DNA of 64,000 nt from CBDUXT01 sp965371245 (GTDB lineage Bacteria; Planctomycetota; Phycisphaerae; UBA1845). How positions within the stretch are numbered: position 1 is the first letter of the stretch; each line of letters starts with the position of its first letter. Below the pieces are notes generated by a model, which made no database searches, was not told the origin of the DNA, and was given only the letters and a program-made list of their open reading frames with translations. The stretch is from the NCBI GenBank assembly GCA_965371245.1, contig CBDUXT010000010.1:1-64000 (forward strand), given 5' to 3'. A program made the translations under genes and the position numbers. Below, in pieces: positions 47,383-59,312 of the stretch.

Positions 47383-47993
47383 CCGAAGCGTCTGGGCGAT
47401 CGCCAGCGCTCCACGCGTTCCCCAAGCGGCCCCTCGAACCCGCCCTCACGGACCGTACCGGTGCCGTCCGCTCGTTCGATCGCCAAAAGTTTTCTCGGGC
47501 GTAAGCTTCGTTGGAGAACCTGCTCGTTCCTGTTAACCTAGTGCAGCGTCAGCCATCGATTGGCGGGTTAAGGATTGATTAGAACGTGTGCCACTGCTCT
47601 ATGAGAGGTGCCCCGGGGGCTATGATTACGGGTCAACGCGGCTCGCGGAGCCGTGGCACACGAACCAGTCGATCCAACGGTGACAGAGTACTAGTGTCCG
47701 GCCCACCCTGAATCTGCGGGTTTTGCTCGATGGGTGGCTCACCTCTTCAGAGGTGGGGGACTCGAATGGTCGCCGAATTCGCGCCCCCCACGGCCAAAGC
47801 CATGGGCGACCCAACTCGCAAGTTTACGCGTGGCGATGCACGAGGCACGCGGCGTTCCCGCGGGAAACGATACCGCTTCCAGAAGGCGCGTCGGTTTGGG
47901 TGCAATGCGTATGCCAACGACGCCCTGGCGGAGGGGAACGCCGCTCGCTTCCGGTTGAGAGATGGACTTTCTGTAGTGGCTGAGAGGACTGGC
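47383..47993. other. Non-coding region upstream of the protease-like gene
   Basis: About 610 bp. It contains a GGGGGCTATGATTACGG stretch (47614-47630) resembling the promoter context at 6555-6571, and a CGGCTCGCGGAGCCG hairpin just after it. The frame of the downstream protein is open from 47730, but the sequence before its signal peptide is not protein-like. Confidence 0.5.
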
Positions 47994-49175
47994 ATGATGA
48001 ATCGGCTGATTCCCGCGATCGCTTTAAGGCTGTCGATCGCGTCTGTTTTGACGGTTGGCGCATCGGTCTCGCAGGCGATCGATCCCCCGGAGAGCCTCCG
48101 AAACCGGCCGCGGCAGACGCGGCTGGCGGCACCGGCCGTCGCGCATCACCTCAAGCCGCGCGGCGGCATAAATGTGGTGGAGGTCAAGATCAACGGACGC
48201 GGACCGTTCCGGATGGCGATCGACACTTCCGCAACCTACACGACGCTCGACGACGACGTCGCGCGGCAACTGGGGCTTGAGGGTGTGCGGATGATTCAAC
48301 TGCCGGGTGCCGGCGAAGCGGGCGCCTCGGTCGTCGCACTCGAATCGGTTGTCATCGGCGATTCACCCTTTGAGGACTTCGAGGCCGTCGTCACGGACTT
48401 GGACGGTCCCGCCGGTCGCCGGCGACACGACGGTGTCCTCGGCATGCCTGTTTTCGCCGAGTATCAACTGGTGCTCGACTATCCGCGGAACCGGCTGATC
48501 ATCCGCAAGGGAGAACTGCCCGAGGCGGATGGCCGGGAGATCCTCGACTACCACTTGCGAGACGGAAAGCCCGCGATCGTGGTGGCCCTCGGCGATGCAT
48601 CCTTCGAAGTGATTCTCGATTCCGGCGAGCGCAGCGCGTTTACAGTCCCCGAGTCCATGAAAAACCTGACCACGCCCGTCATCGGGCTCGAACCGAACCG
48701 TCGTCGGCAACGTCTGATCACCGACGCCGATCTGAGCCAGCGCGCGCTAAAGGACACCGTCACGCTCGGGAAGTTTCAGGTTACGGCGGCGCCCGTTGAC
48801 TTGGCCGAGGGCGCGCCGCGGCTTGGTAGCCAGCTCCTGCGGCGGTTCGTGGTCGTGCTCGACCAGAAGAACCGTCGTCTTCGCTTCCTACGAGAGGAGA
48901 CCGATCCCATCACCTTCCCGGTTCGATCTCGCTTCGGCTTCGTCTTCGTGCGTGAAGGGACGGACCTGGAAGTGCTGGCCATTCTTCCCGGTACGGTCGC
49001 CTCGAAGGGGGTGGTCGTTGCCGGAGACGTGGTTCCGTCGATGAACGGACGACGGATCAGTGCCTACTCCGACGATGACTTGATCGATCTTCTTCGTGAA
49101 ACCGACTTCATCAGCTTCATCGTGATGCGGGGCAGGCTTCCACTCATGGTCGGGTTCAGGGCTCGGGATGAGTAG
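47994..49175 (+). CDS. Secreted retropepsin-like aspartyl protease with PDZ domain
   Basis: 393 residues from the ATG at 47994 (a second ATG follows directly; AGGACT is upstream). A signal peptide (LIPAIALRLSIASVLTVGASVSQA) precedes two aspartyl-protease-like halves. The first has FRMAIDTSATYTTLDDDVAR, where DTS is the catalytic D-T-(G/S) motif, and LGMPVFAEYQLVLDY. The second has FEVILDSGERSAFTVPES, LGSQLLRRFVVVLDQ. The C-terminus is PDZ-like (EVLAILPGTVASKGVVVAGD, VPSMNGRRISAYSDDDLIDL). The plan is that of bacterial clan AA proteases with a PDZ tail. Activity is likely but the substrate is unknown. Confidence 0.78.
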   Translation: MMNRLIPAIALRLSIASVLTVGASVSQAIDPPESLRNRPRQTRLAAPAVAHHLKPRGGINVVEVKINGRGPFRMAIDTSATYTTLDDDVARQLGLEGVRMIQLPGAGEAGASVVALESVVIGDSPFEDFEAVVTDLDGPAGRRRHDGVLGMPVFAEYQLVLDYPRNRLIIRKGELPEADGREILDYHLRDGKPAIVVALGDASFEVILDSGERSAFTVPESMKNLTTPVIGLEPNRRRQRLITDADLSQRALKDTVTLGKFQVTAAPVDLAEGAPRLGSQLLRRFVVVLDQKNRRLRFLREETDPITFPVRSRFGFVFVREGTDLEVLAILPGTVASKGVVVAGDVVPSMNGRRISAYSDDDLIDLLRETDFISFIVMRGRLPLMVGFRARDE

Positions 49176-49218
49176 TCGATTCGCGCGGGCTTGCCGTTCT
49201 CGCAGTGCCATAACTGTG

Positions 49219-49518
49219 TCACTCAAGATGGGGTTGCGTCGGATGGGGATCCGCCGCTGACGCGCCCGGGTGCTGCTTGTCCGCTTCCTCTTGCTGGGAC
49301 GCGGGCGTGGCCGAACGCTCATCGTCCCTAGGAAACGGCCGGCCGACCGACTCCGGTGTGAGAAGTGGAAGGCGGTTGACCGCTCCGCACCGGGATCCCT
49401 TTCCTGCATGCGCGCAGCCGCACCCGGATCGACCCTGCACGCGTCGCTGGAACGTCCGCCCCAGATAGACCAGCGCCGCGACGACGAGGGTCAGCGCGAT
49501 GACGTCCTGCGCCTCCAT
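49219..49518 (-). CDS. FeoB-associated cysteine-rich membrane protein
   Basis: 99 residues: one N-terminal transmembrane helix (VIALTLVVAALVYLGRTF), then RRVQGRSGCGCAHAGKGSRC with four cysteines, then a longer disordered tail than usual. This matches the small proteins found next to FeoB in many bacteria. It starts 10 bp after the feoB stop and is the last gene of the feoA-feoB operon. AGGAG lies before the ATG. Confidence 0.8.
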   Translation of the reverse strand: MEAQDVIALTLVVAALVYLGRTFQRRVQGRSGCGCAHAGKGSRCGAVNRLPLLTPESVGRPFPRDDERSATPASQQEEADKQHPGASAADPHPTQPHLE

Positions 49519-49528
49519 GGGGCTGCTC

Positions 49529-51808
49529 CTAGAGGAATCGAATCGTAATCTGATACGTCGCCAGTGCCGCCACGTACGACAGTGTCGTCATATACGTAAA
49601 CGTGAACAGCGGCCAGCGCCAGCTGTTCGTTTCTCGCTTAATCGTCGCAAGCGTGGCGCCACACTGACAGCACAAAGCATAGAACACCATGATGGAGAGG
49701 GCGACGGCCAGGTTGTAGACCGGGCGCCCGTCGGGCCACGTGGCTTTCTTGAATTCCTCGCGAAGACCGAGCGAGGTTTCATCCTGCTCTTGGCCGAGGT
49801 TGTAGATCGTCCCCATCGTGGCGAGCACAACCTCGCGCGCGGGGAAAGAGGCGATGGCCGCCGTCCCGATCCGCCAGTCCCAGCCGAGCGGCTTCACCAC
49901 CGGTTCGATCCACCGCCCCATTCGCCCCAAAAGGCTGTGACGCAGGTAGGCTCCGGGTTCCTCGTGATTGATCTTGCTCAGACGATCGTCCAGCGCTTCG
50001 CGTGCGACCTGGCGAGCGTGCGTGACATCGCCCGTGTCGGTCACGGCGGCGATCTGTTCGAGTTGACCGTCGTACGTCGCTCGAGCCGTCGCCCGGTCGG
50101 CTTCGTATTCCGCCGCGATGGACCCGGGGTGCGGGTAATAACCCAAGGCCCAGACCACGATCGTGACGGCGAAGATGATCGTGCCGGCGGAGACCAGAAA
50201 CTCACGGCCTTGCTCGTACACGCGGAACAGAACCGTCTTGGGCGAAGGCCAGTTGTAGGAGGGAAGCTCCATCAGGAACGGCTGAAGCTCGCTCTTGAGG
50301 ATGGTCTTTTTCAGCAGCCACGCCACCGGGATGGCTACCGCGAACCCGACGAAGTAGAGGGCCAAAAGTGTGACGGCCTGGAGATTCACCATGCCGCCCA
50401 ATAGCGGCGTCGCCGGAACGAACGCCCCGATCAGAAGCAGGTACACGGGAAGCCGCGCGCTGCAGCTCATCAGCGGCGCCACAAGGATCGTGACCAGGCG
50501 GTCCTGGCGGTTCTCAATCGTACGGGTGGCCATAATGCCCGGCACGGCGCACGCAAACGATGACAGAAGCGGAATGAACGACTTGCCGTTCAGTCCGATC
50601 AAGCCCATCCACCGGTCGAGCAAGAACGCCGCCCGGGCCATGTAGCCGCAGTCCTCCAGGATCGCGATGAACAGAAACAGGATCAGGATCTGCGGAAGGA
50701 AGACCAGAACCGCCCCGACGCCGGAAACGGCTCCGTTAACCAGGAGGCTCTGAAGCGCTCCGGGCGGAAGGACGTGAGTCAGCCACGAGCCGATTGACGA
50801 GAATCCAAGATCGATGGCGTCCATCACCGGCGCCGCCCAGGCGTAGATCGACTGGAAGCACGCGCCCATCATCACCAACAGAGCGGCCAACCCCACTACG
50901 CGATGGGTGAGGATTCGATCCATGGCGTCGGAACGGGTCCGCCGGTTGGTGCTGGTGGTGCTGACACAACGCTCGACCACGCCGTCGATCCAGGCGTAGC
51001 GAACGCGTGCCTCGATCTCCACGATCGATTCACCGGACGACTCAATCCGTTGGCGCCGGTCGTCGAGTTCGCGTTGGAATGCGGGTCCCAAGAGAGAAAC
51101 AAATCGCCCCTCGTGGTAGCCGCCTGGATCGAGGAGGGTTTGCAGGGTTTCGACACGAGAGAAAGCACCGTTGGCACCGTTCGGCTGCGATGCAACCGAG
51201 TCGGTCAATGCGTCCAGTTCCTTTTGCACGCACTCCGGGAAGACACTGTGCATGGGAGGTGGCGGGGACTCAAGAGCCGTTGCGATCGCCCGGCGCAGTG
51301 CCCCCACGCCTTGCTTTCGCGTGGCGACGACCGGGACGACCGGGACGCCCAGTTCGCGTTCCAGCGCCGGGGCATCGACGTGCATCCCCGCGGCTTCCGC
51401 CAGGTCCGTCATGTTCAGGGCGACGACAACGGGGCAGCCCAGCTCGAACACCTGAGCGGTGAGGAACAGGTTGCGCGACAGATGCGAGGCGTCCAAGACC
51501 ACAACGATCACCGCGGGTCTCTGCCCGCCGTCCAGGTGTCCAAGGAGGACATCCAGCACGACGGCCTCGTCCGCCGCTTGGGCGCTGAGGCTGTAGGCGC
51601 CGGGCAGATCGATCAGCTCGAGTAGCGGCTGCCCCTTCTCGTCGCGTAGCGTTCCGGTGCGTTTTTCAACCGTCACCCCGGGGTAGTTCCCGATCCGTTG
51701 ACGATAGCCGGTCAGGGCGTTGAACAGTGTCGATTTTCCGGTGTTGGGGTTGCCGATAAGCGCGGCGAGGCGTGTGCTGCTGTTCACGATGGCAGGCGAA
51801 TTCCGCAT
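49529..51808 (-). CDS. feoB: Ferrous iron transporter FeoB
   Basis: 759 residues. The cytoplasmic G domain has G1 GNPNTGKST (19-27), G3 DLPG (67-70) and G4 NMTD (132-135); a helical spacer leads to the inner-membrane transport domain with its two Gate-type regions (IPLLSSFACAVPGIMATRTI, IGTAAIASFPAREVVLATMG). A cytoplasmic helical insert (YEADRATARATYDGQLEQIA) and the late CCQCGATLATIKRE segment are typical. It imports Fe(II). feoA lies about 100 bp upstream and the Cys-rich partner directly downstream. Confidence 0.96.
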   Translation of the reverse strand: MRNSPAIVNSSTRLAALIGNPNTGKSTLFNALTGYRQRIGNYPGVTVEKRTGTLRDEKGQPLLELIDLPGAYSLSAQAADEAVVLDVLLGHLDGGQRPAVIVVVLDASHLSRNLFLTAQVFELGCPVVVALNMTDLAEAAGMHVDAPALERELGVPVVPVVATRKQGVGALRRAIATALESPPPPMHSVFPECVQKELDALTDSVASQPNGANGAFSRVETLQTLLDPGGYHEGRFVSLLGPAFQRELDDRRQRIESSGESIVEIEARVRYAWIDGVVERCVSTTSTNRRTRSDAMDRILTHRVVGLAALLVMMGACFQSIYAWAAPVMDAIDLGFSSIGSWLTHVLPPGALQSLLVNGAVSGVGAVLVFLPQILILFLFIAILEDCGYMARAAFLLDRWMGLIGLNGKSFIPLLSSFACAVPGIMATRTIENRQDRLVTILVAPLMSCSARLPVYLLLIGAFVPATPLLGGMVNLQAVTLLALYFVGFAVAIPVAWLLKKTILKSELQPFLMELPSYNWPSPKTVLFRVYEQGREFLVSAGTIIFAVTIVVWALGYYPHPGSIAAEYEADRATARATYDGQLEQIAAVTDTGDVTHARQVAREALDDRLSKINHEEPGAYLRHSLLGRMGRWIEPVVKPLGWDWRIGTAAIASFPAREVVLATMGTIYNLGQEQDETSLGLREEFKKATWPDGRPVYNLAVALSIMVFYALCCQCGATLATIKRETNSWRWPLFTFTYMTTLSYVAALATYQITIRFL

Positions 51809-51912
51809 GGCATCTCAAAGCGGAGGCGCTCGGCCGAAGCATGCCGACACCGTGGCATCAGGCGTTTGGCGAGTTGATGGCTCCGGCCGGCGGGATACGG
51901 ATCCTGGAAACC

Positions 51913-52137
51913 CTATAACACGCCGAGTTCAATGCTGGCCTGGTGGGCCGCACCCAACGCCACACAGACACCCCCGATGCGGACGATACATGGAAAACCG
52001 GCGCGCACCATCTCCAGCGCAGCGCCGTGGATAAACCCCATGTCGGCAAGGCGTTTGGAGGCCGGTCGCGTCGCGCGGATGCGATGGATGACCGCCACGT
52101 CTCCAGGCTTCAGGGTTTCAAGGCCGTGCTGAGTCAT
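51913..52137 (-). CDS. feoA: Ferrous iron transport protein A
   Basis: 74 residues with the SH3-like FeoA fold: LKPGDVAVIHRI, RLADMGFIHGAALEMV, IVRIGGVCVALGAAHQASI. It supports FeoB in iron uptake. I chose the ATG at 52137 (MTQHGLETL), since the five residues upstream are not conserved; GGAG lies a little upstream. Confidence 0.9.
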   Translation of the reverse strand: MTQHGLETLKPGDVAVIHRIRATRPASKRLADMGFIHGAALEMVRAGFPCIVRIGGVCVALGAAHQASIELGVL

Positions 52138-52152
52138 TGCCACCATCTCCAC

Positions 52153-52611
52153 TTAAGCCATGTGGGCTCGGATTCGGCTTCGCGCCGCTGCGTCGGTACT
52201 CAAGATGAGACCGTGTCTCCAAAGGGCTCGGTCTGCCAGGCTTGGCGAACACCTCGACCGTCGCTTCCCGGTTGCCTCATCGGCATATCTTGTACCGGAA
52301 ATCCGGAGCAAGAACCATTCCACGAGGACGGAACAGCCGATTCGCCATTCCCCCTGCACGCTCTTAGGCATGCGCCCAGAGTATAGGCCGCCTTCCGGGG
52401 CGGTCCAGGCCAAAAACCGCTAATTGAGACAAAATCTCAAGTAGTCTGATGTCGCTTCGGCGATTGGCCGGTCTTGTCTCGTTCCTGATACACATCTTGG
52501 GTGAGGTCCGCGGATGGGTGCGCGGGAAGGCGCGGCGAGGGAGTGCCCGGCGGTTGGGTCAGCGGGCTCCCGATCTGTCCGGATCGGGCGAGGGTCGTGA
52601 AACCTCCCGCC
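52153..52611. other. Region upstream of feoA without a gene
   Basis: About 460 bp. It holds the Fur-box-like palindrome listed next. Several short open frames on both strands have no recognisable content. Confidence 0.45.
52424..52440. promoter_or_regulatory. Fur-box-like palindrome upstream of feoAB
   Basis: TTGAGACAAAATCTCAA, arms TTGAGA/TCTCAA around CAAAA. The TGAGA-5-TCTCA layout equals the outer parts of the 7-1-7 Fur consensus. It is 290 bp from the feoA start, somewhat far, so a long leader or a different target is possible. Confidence 0.45.
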
Positions 52612-52839
52612 CTATCGGCATATGCCGCTAACGACCGAGGCTCCGTCCGGACCAAGGATGCCTTCGCCAATCGTCGTGCAAAGGAAGCTCTTGGAGGTAT
52701 CGACAACTGCGTCGCGCAGTCGCATCTCGCAGGTTCCCAGGAGCGAGCCGCCGGCAAGCGCCGCCGCGATGGCCGCGGAAAGCCTTGTGCGACGAGCCAG
52801 GCGGAGGGGATGATGCTTCATCGGGCTGTTTTTCTTCAT
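52612..52839 (-). CDS. Small exported protein of unknown function
   Basis: 75 residues. Basic N-terminus and a hydrophobic signal-like segment (LSAAIAAALAGGSLLGTC), then EMRLRDAVVDTSKSFLCTTI. I recall similar short GTCexRfrDAVV proteins following lipoprotein genes in planctomycetes. It begins about 60 bp after the lipoprotein gene at 52898 on the same strand and is probably cotranscribed with that pair. Confidence 0.55.
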   Translation of the reverse strand: MKKNSPMKHHPLRLARRTRLSAAIAAALAGGSLLGTCEMRLRDAVVDTSKSFLCTTIGEGILGPDGASVVSGICR

Positions 52840-52897
52840 GTCGATGGCCACGACTCCGGTGGGTGCGCTTAAAACACTGTTTTTCCAAACAGGCGTC

Positions 52898-53590
52898 CTA
52901 TGGCTCTTCGGTTACCTGTTGGGCCTCGAGAAACGCCGCGTAGTTCGCGAAGGTGCTGGCGAGGAGAAACTCATCGGGCTGTTCCGACCCCGGCAAGAGG
53001 AGCGTCTGAAGGCCGACGCCGCCGCCGATGCGCCGATCGACGAAGGCTCGGAAGATGATGGTGTCGCCGCAATTGAAGTTGCCAACCGAGAGCTGAAGCG
53101 GGTTCAAGTCACCGACGGGGATTCCCGTACCCGCCGCTCCCGTTGCGCCGCCGCCGCCAACGAAGACTGCGTCGTCGTTGGTATCCAGATTTCGTCCCAA
53201 GCCGACGACGGTCACCGGGGTATCGCCACAGGGGAACAGGGTTCCCACTTCGGCCGCCCGACCGGTGGCGCCGGTGATCAGTCGGCGAGTTTCGCGCTCC
53301 TGGCGCGTGATAATCAGGCCGGCGTCGTCAACTTGGACGTTGCCGGCGTCGTCGAGAACCCGCACGGAGCGTTCGATCGTGACGATGAACTCCGCGGTCT
53401 GGCCGGTTTCGTTGGCCGCGCGAACGAGCACAAACGCGGCGGCCGGACCGGGCGTGAACGGCACGACACCGCCGGAAAGCGTGTTGATCAACTCCGGGCT
53501 GAAGAACCCCAGGTTCCCGCAGCCGTAGGCGAGAACCCCGAGTGTGAGTAGCCCGGCCGGGATCATTCTTCTTCGCAGGATCGTTCGCAC
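52898..53590 (-). CDS. Lipoprotein of unknown function, member 2 of a tandem pair
   Basis: 230 residues. The signal (GLLTLGVLAYGC) is followed directly by GNLGFFSPELINTLSGG and then a beta-rich domain (FVLVRAANETGQTAEFIVTI, IITRQERETRRLITGATG, CGDTIIFRAFVD). The FSPELINTL...P...GP..A.VLV.A.NETG pattern is shared with the longer upstream gene at 53656-54555, so the two are paralogues. No catalytic motif is visible. Confidence 0.7.
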   Translation of the reverse strand: MRTILRRRMIPAGLLTLGVLAYGCGNLGFFSPELINTLSGGVVPFTPGPAAAFVLVRAANETGQTAEFIVTIERSVRVLDDAGNVQVDDAGLIITRQERETRRLITGATGRAAEVGTLFPCGDTPVTVVGLGRNLDTNDDAVFVGGGGATGAAGTGIPVGDLNPLQLSVGNFNCGDTIIFRAFVDRRIGGGVGLQTLLLPGSEQPDEFLLASTFANYAAFLEAQQVTEEP

Positions 53591-53655
53591 GATTCAGGCT
53601 CTCCGGTTCGGCTTGGTCTTACAGGGCGTTTCAGGATACAGAATCGTCATGCCAA

Positions 53656-54555
53656 TCACTGGATGGATACGCGGAACTCGTACTCGCCGCCGATTCTTGC
53701 TTGGGTCTGGATGTCGGTATCCAAAAAGCTCGGTCGCCCGCCCGCCTCCGGGACGCCGTCGAGGAAAGGCACGGAGAGTGTCCCTTCGATGACGATCGCA
53801 ATCACCGAGCCGCAAAGCGGGGAGATTACCGGACTCGGAAGGTCCCGCGGGTCGATGTTGCGTTGGATCATCGCATCGTCTTGAGCCAACACCCGGAACC
53901 CCGGCGGCGTGGTCGCGATGCGCGTGGTGATCGTGTCGGGGTTCCCGTTGATGTCGATCACGTTTGTTTGCTGGAAGGTGCCCACCTCAACAGGGATGAA
54001 GACCTCAATGTCCGCGCCGGGTTCAAGGACGACGGACTCGACCTGACAGAGCACGACGACATTGTCCAGGTTGTCCTGATTCAAGTCGCCCGCCGAGGTA
54101 TCGGCCAGGGTCGCATCTACCAGATTGCGACTACCATCGACGAACTCGACCACTTGAGCCCGTTGGTTCACACCGGCCAAATCGTCCGGATCGTTCTGAT
54201 CGCGCGCGAACGTGATTCGAGCACGGATTCGCACGCGCGGACGAAGCTCCGCCCGCTCCGCCGGTGTCACGTTGAGCCGCCCGGTTGACTCCAACCAGTT
54301 CAAGAGTCGTTCATCCACGCGCGTGTTGTTGACCAACGCCACCACGACGTGGCCGGGGCCGGTGTCGAACGTCGGGATGTTGGCGGACCCATCCGGGTCA
54401 ATCAAGTTTACGAACGACGGGCTGAACACGTCCGCACAACCGAAGGCGAGCAGCCCAAGTGAGCACGGAAGCAGCCACAGGGCAATGCCGCCGCCGGCCC
54501 AGCGCAAGAAGCGATGGATCAAGTGACACTTCTCATTCAATGGGGAAGCTTTCAT
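53656..54555 (-). CDS. Lipoprotein of unknown function, member 1 of a tandem pair
   Basis: 299 residues from the ATG at 54555, with AAGGGG just upstream. A lipoprotein signal (LWLLPCSLGLLAFGC) precedes ADVFSPSFVNLID and a beta-rich mature domain (GHVVVALVNNTRVDERLLNW, RVRIRARITFARDQNDPDDL, VVVLCQVESVVLEPGADIEV). It resembles the shorter downstream product in its first ~100 mature residues. Extracytoplasmic; function unknown. Confidence 0.7.
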   Translation of the reverse strand: MKASPLNEKCHLIHRFLRWAGGGIALWLLPCSLGLLAFGCADVFSPSFVNLIDPDGSANIPTFDTGPGHVVVALVNNTRVDERLLNWLESTGRLNVTPAERAELRPRVRIRARITFARDQNDPDDLAGVNQRAQVVEFVDGSRNLVDATLADTSAGDLNQDNLDNVVVLCQVESVVLEPGADIEVFIPVEVGTFQQTNVIDINGNPDTITTRIATTPPGFRVLAQDDAMIQRNIDPRDLPSPVISPLCGSVIAIVIEGTLSVPFLDGVPEAGGRPSFLDTDIQTQARIGGEYEFRVSIQ

Positions 54556-54624
54556 GGAACCCCTTCGATTGACTGATCCAAAGCGCCGGTCCGCCCGTGG
54601 CGGATGGCGTCGCCGGTGTGACAC

Positions 54625-55003
54625 CGCTACAGCTGTCCTATCTTAGTATCGCGATAGAAACTGTCCGGTCAAGGGCCTTAGAGGTTCCGCCCTCACCGAC
54701 GGGTGCGTGACACGCTAGGCGGTTTGCGCATCATCGAAGCCATGCGCGATCCGGCGTACGTTGTGCGTGTGATCAGAGCCCCGAGCGCGAGAGCGGGTCC
54801 GCACGCTCGTGGTCTGCCTGCAAGAACCCCGCGCTGGCGCTTGGGGCTCTGAAAACCTCCGCCAATTGGGCCATGCACCCCTCACCGTCTCACCGTCTAG
54901 CCGCCCGGGACAGGCGTTGCGTGGGATCTCGGAGAGGCATGCGGCAGGTCGCCGGGCGGGCTTGTCGGAGCCGCGTGGTCGCAACCGGCGGCCGCACATG
55001 TTC
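54625..55003. other. Intergenic region with a GC-rich dispersed repeat
   Basis: About 380 bp between the lipoprotein pair and the histidine kinase gene. It contains ACCCCGCGCTGGCGCTTGGG and the following GCT (54826-54848), which on the minus strand would encode SPKRQRG, a spurious peptide I associate with a common planctomycete intergenic repeat. Nothing else recognised. Confidence 0.45.
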
Positions 55004-58213
<3,210 letters not shown>

Positions 58214-58548
58214 GGTCGTCATGCCCCAACTTGTTGGCGCCGGGAGCCGACCCGGCGGGTCGCCACGAAGTATCCGCGTTTCCGTTTCTGCGTTGGCGTC
58301 AATGCACGCACGACACGCACCGAATCCGAACACGGTGAAGTGCCGAGTGCATCGTCAATGGTACGATCGACACTGAACGAGGCAGTCGTTATCCTATCCG
58401 GATCGCGCAGGGGTAGCAACAATAATGGTGTATCTTGTCCGTCGTCCGTACGCCATCGCTTCCCCGTCGGTTGGTTCATCCACGAGGGCATGGGTCGGTC
58501 GGCGCGAAGTACGTTCGGCGGTTACCAAAACGCTCCGCCCGTTAGGAA

Positions 58549-58577
58549 TTGACCGTTTCCGGGCCACGTCCTACGAT
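58549..58577 (+). promoter_or_regulatory. Promoter of the ferritin gene
   Basis: TTGACC (58549-58554), 17 bases, TACGAT (58572-58577), about 70 bp before the ferritin start. The rest of the 58214-58646 spacer shows nothing else clear. Confidence 0.6.
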
Positions 58578-58646
58578 ACGCTTCCCAGCAGCGGCGCTGG
58601 CGATGATGCGCACATGCGAATCCGTCCTTGCGAAAGTTGATTGACA

Positions 58647-59141
58647 ATGATGATCTCAGCGGCGATGAACGCCAAGCTAAACGAACAGATTACGGCCGAG
58701 TTCTCGGCCGCACATTGTTATCTGGCGATGTCCACGGTGTTCGACGCGATGGGACTCAAGATCCTCGGGAAGAAGTTTCGCGGTCAAGATGATGAGGAGC
58801 GTCGGCACGCGATGAAGATCGTCGCCTTCATTCAGGAGGTCGGTGGCACGGTGACGCTGGACGCGATTCCCCGTCCCCGATGCGACTTCAAATCCGCCGA
58901 GGCGATTGTGCAGGCCGCACTCGAAAGCGAGCTTTTGGTGACCCGGATGATCAATGACGTTGTGGCGCTTGCCGAGTCGGAGAAGGATTATGCGACGCGC
59001 AGTTTCCTGAACTGGTTCGTCGATGAACAGGTTGAGGAGGTCGCGAGCATGACCGATCTGCTGGATCTGGTGAAGCTCGCGGGTGACAACATGCTTCAGG
59101 TCGAGAGCTGTGTCCGTCATGAAATGATGTCCGCCGGGTAG
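58647..59141 (+). CDS. Ferritin-like iron storage protein
   Basis: 164 residues of four-helix ferritin fold. The ferroxidase ligands are in place: ITAEFSAAHCYLAMS (first-helix Glu), DDEERRHAMK (the ExxH pair), the mid-helix ALESELLVTRM, and DEQVEEV (the QxxE of non-heme bacterial ferritins). It stores Fe(III) in the cytoplasm and fits with the feo genes nearby. I chose the first ATG; a TTG two codons earlier is also in frame. GACAATGATGATC at the start resembles half of a Fur box, which may be chance. Confidence 0.88.
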   Translation: MMISAAMNAKLNEQITAEFSAAHCYLAMSTVFDAMGLKILGKKFRGQDDEERRHAMKIVAFIQEVGGTVTLDAIPRPRCDFKSAEAIVQAALESELLVTRMINDVVALAESEKDYATRSFLNWFVDEQVEEVASMTDLLDLVKLAGDNMLQVESCVRHEMMSAG

Positions 59142-59214
59142 CAGCCCGTTGAAACAGTGTGGCATCGGCTGGAAAACGGTGCCACACCGAGTTCAGGTGT
59201 TGTTCAACGGGCTG
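59142..59214. repeat. Double hairpin after ferritin, terminator or dispersed repeat
   Basis: CAGCCCGTTGAA at the start pairs with TTCAACGGGCTG at the end, and inside them GTGTGGCA pairs with TGCCACAC. It begins directly after the ferritin stop codon, so it may end that transcript, but its structure is like the other intergenic repeats here. Confidence 0.65.
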
Positions 59215-59216
59215 TT

Positions 59217-59276
59217 AGGGAGCGGTTTTGTACGGGAAGGTCGGACCGCTGTCCTCACGGTCGCGGCTTGGAAGAA
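59217..59276. repeat. Partial GAGCCGCGACCGT-type hairpin repeat
   Basis: On the minus strand it carries CCAAGCCGCGACCGTGAGG and CGCTCCCTAAC, degenerate versions of the repeat at 28609-28688 and 39996-40065. Confidence 0.4.
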
Positions 59277-59312
59277 CAACTCACAATCACGCTCTGACAG
59301 AGAGGTTCCCCG

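Noticed and set aside
49499..51625. Plus-strand frames opposite feoB
   Set aside because: Antisense shadows of a clearly conserved FeoB.
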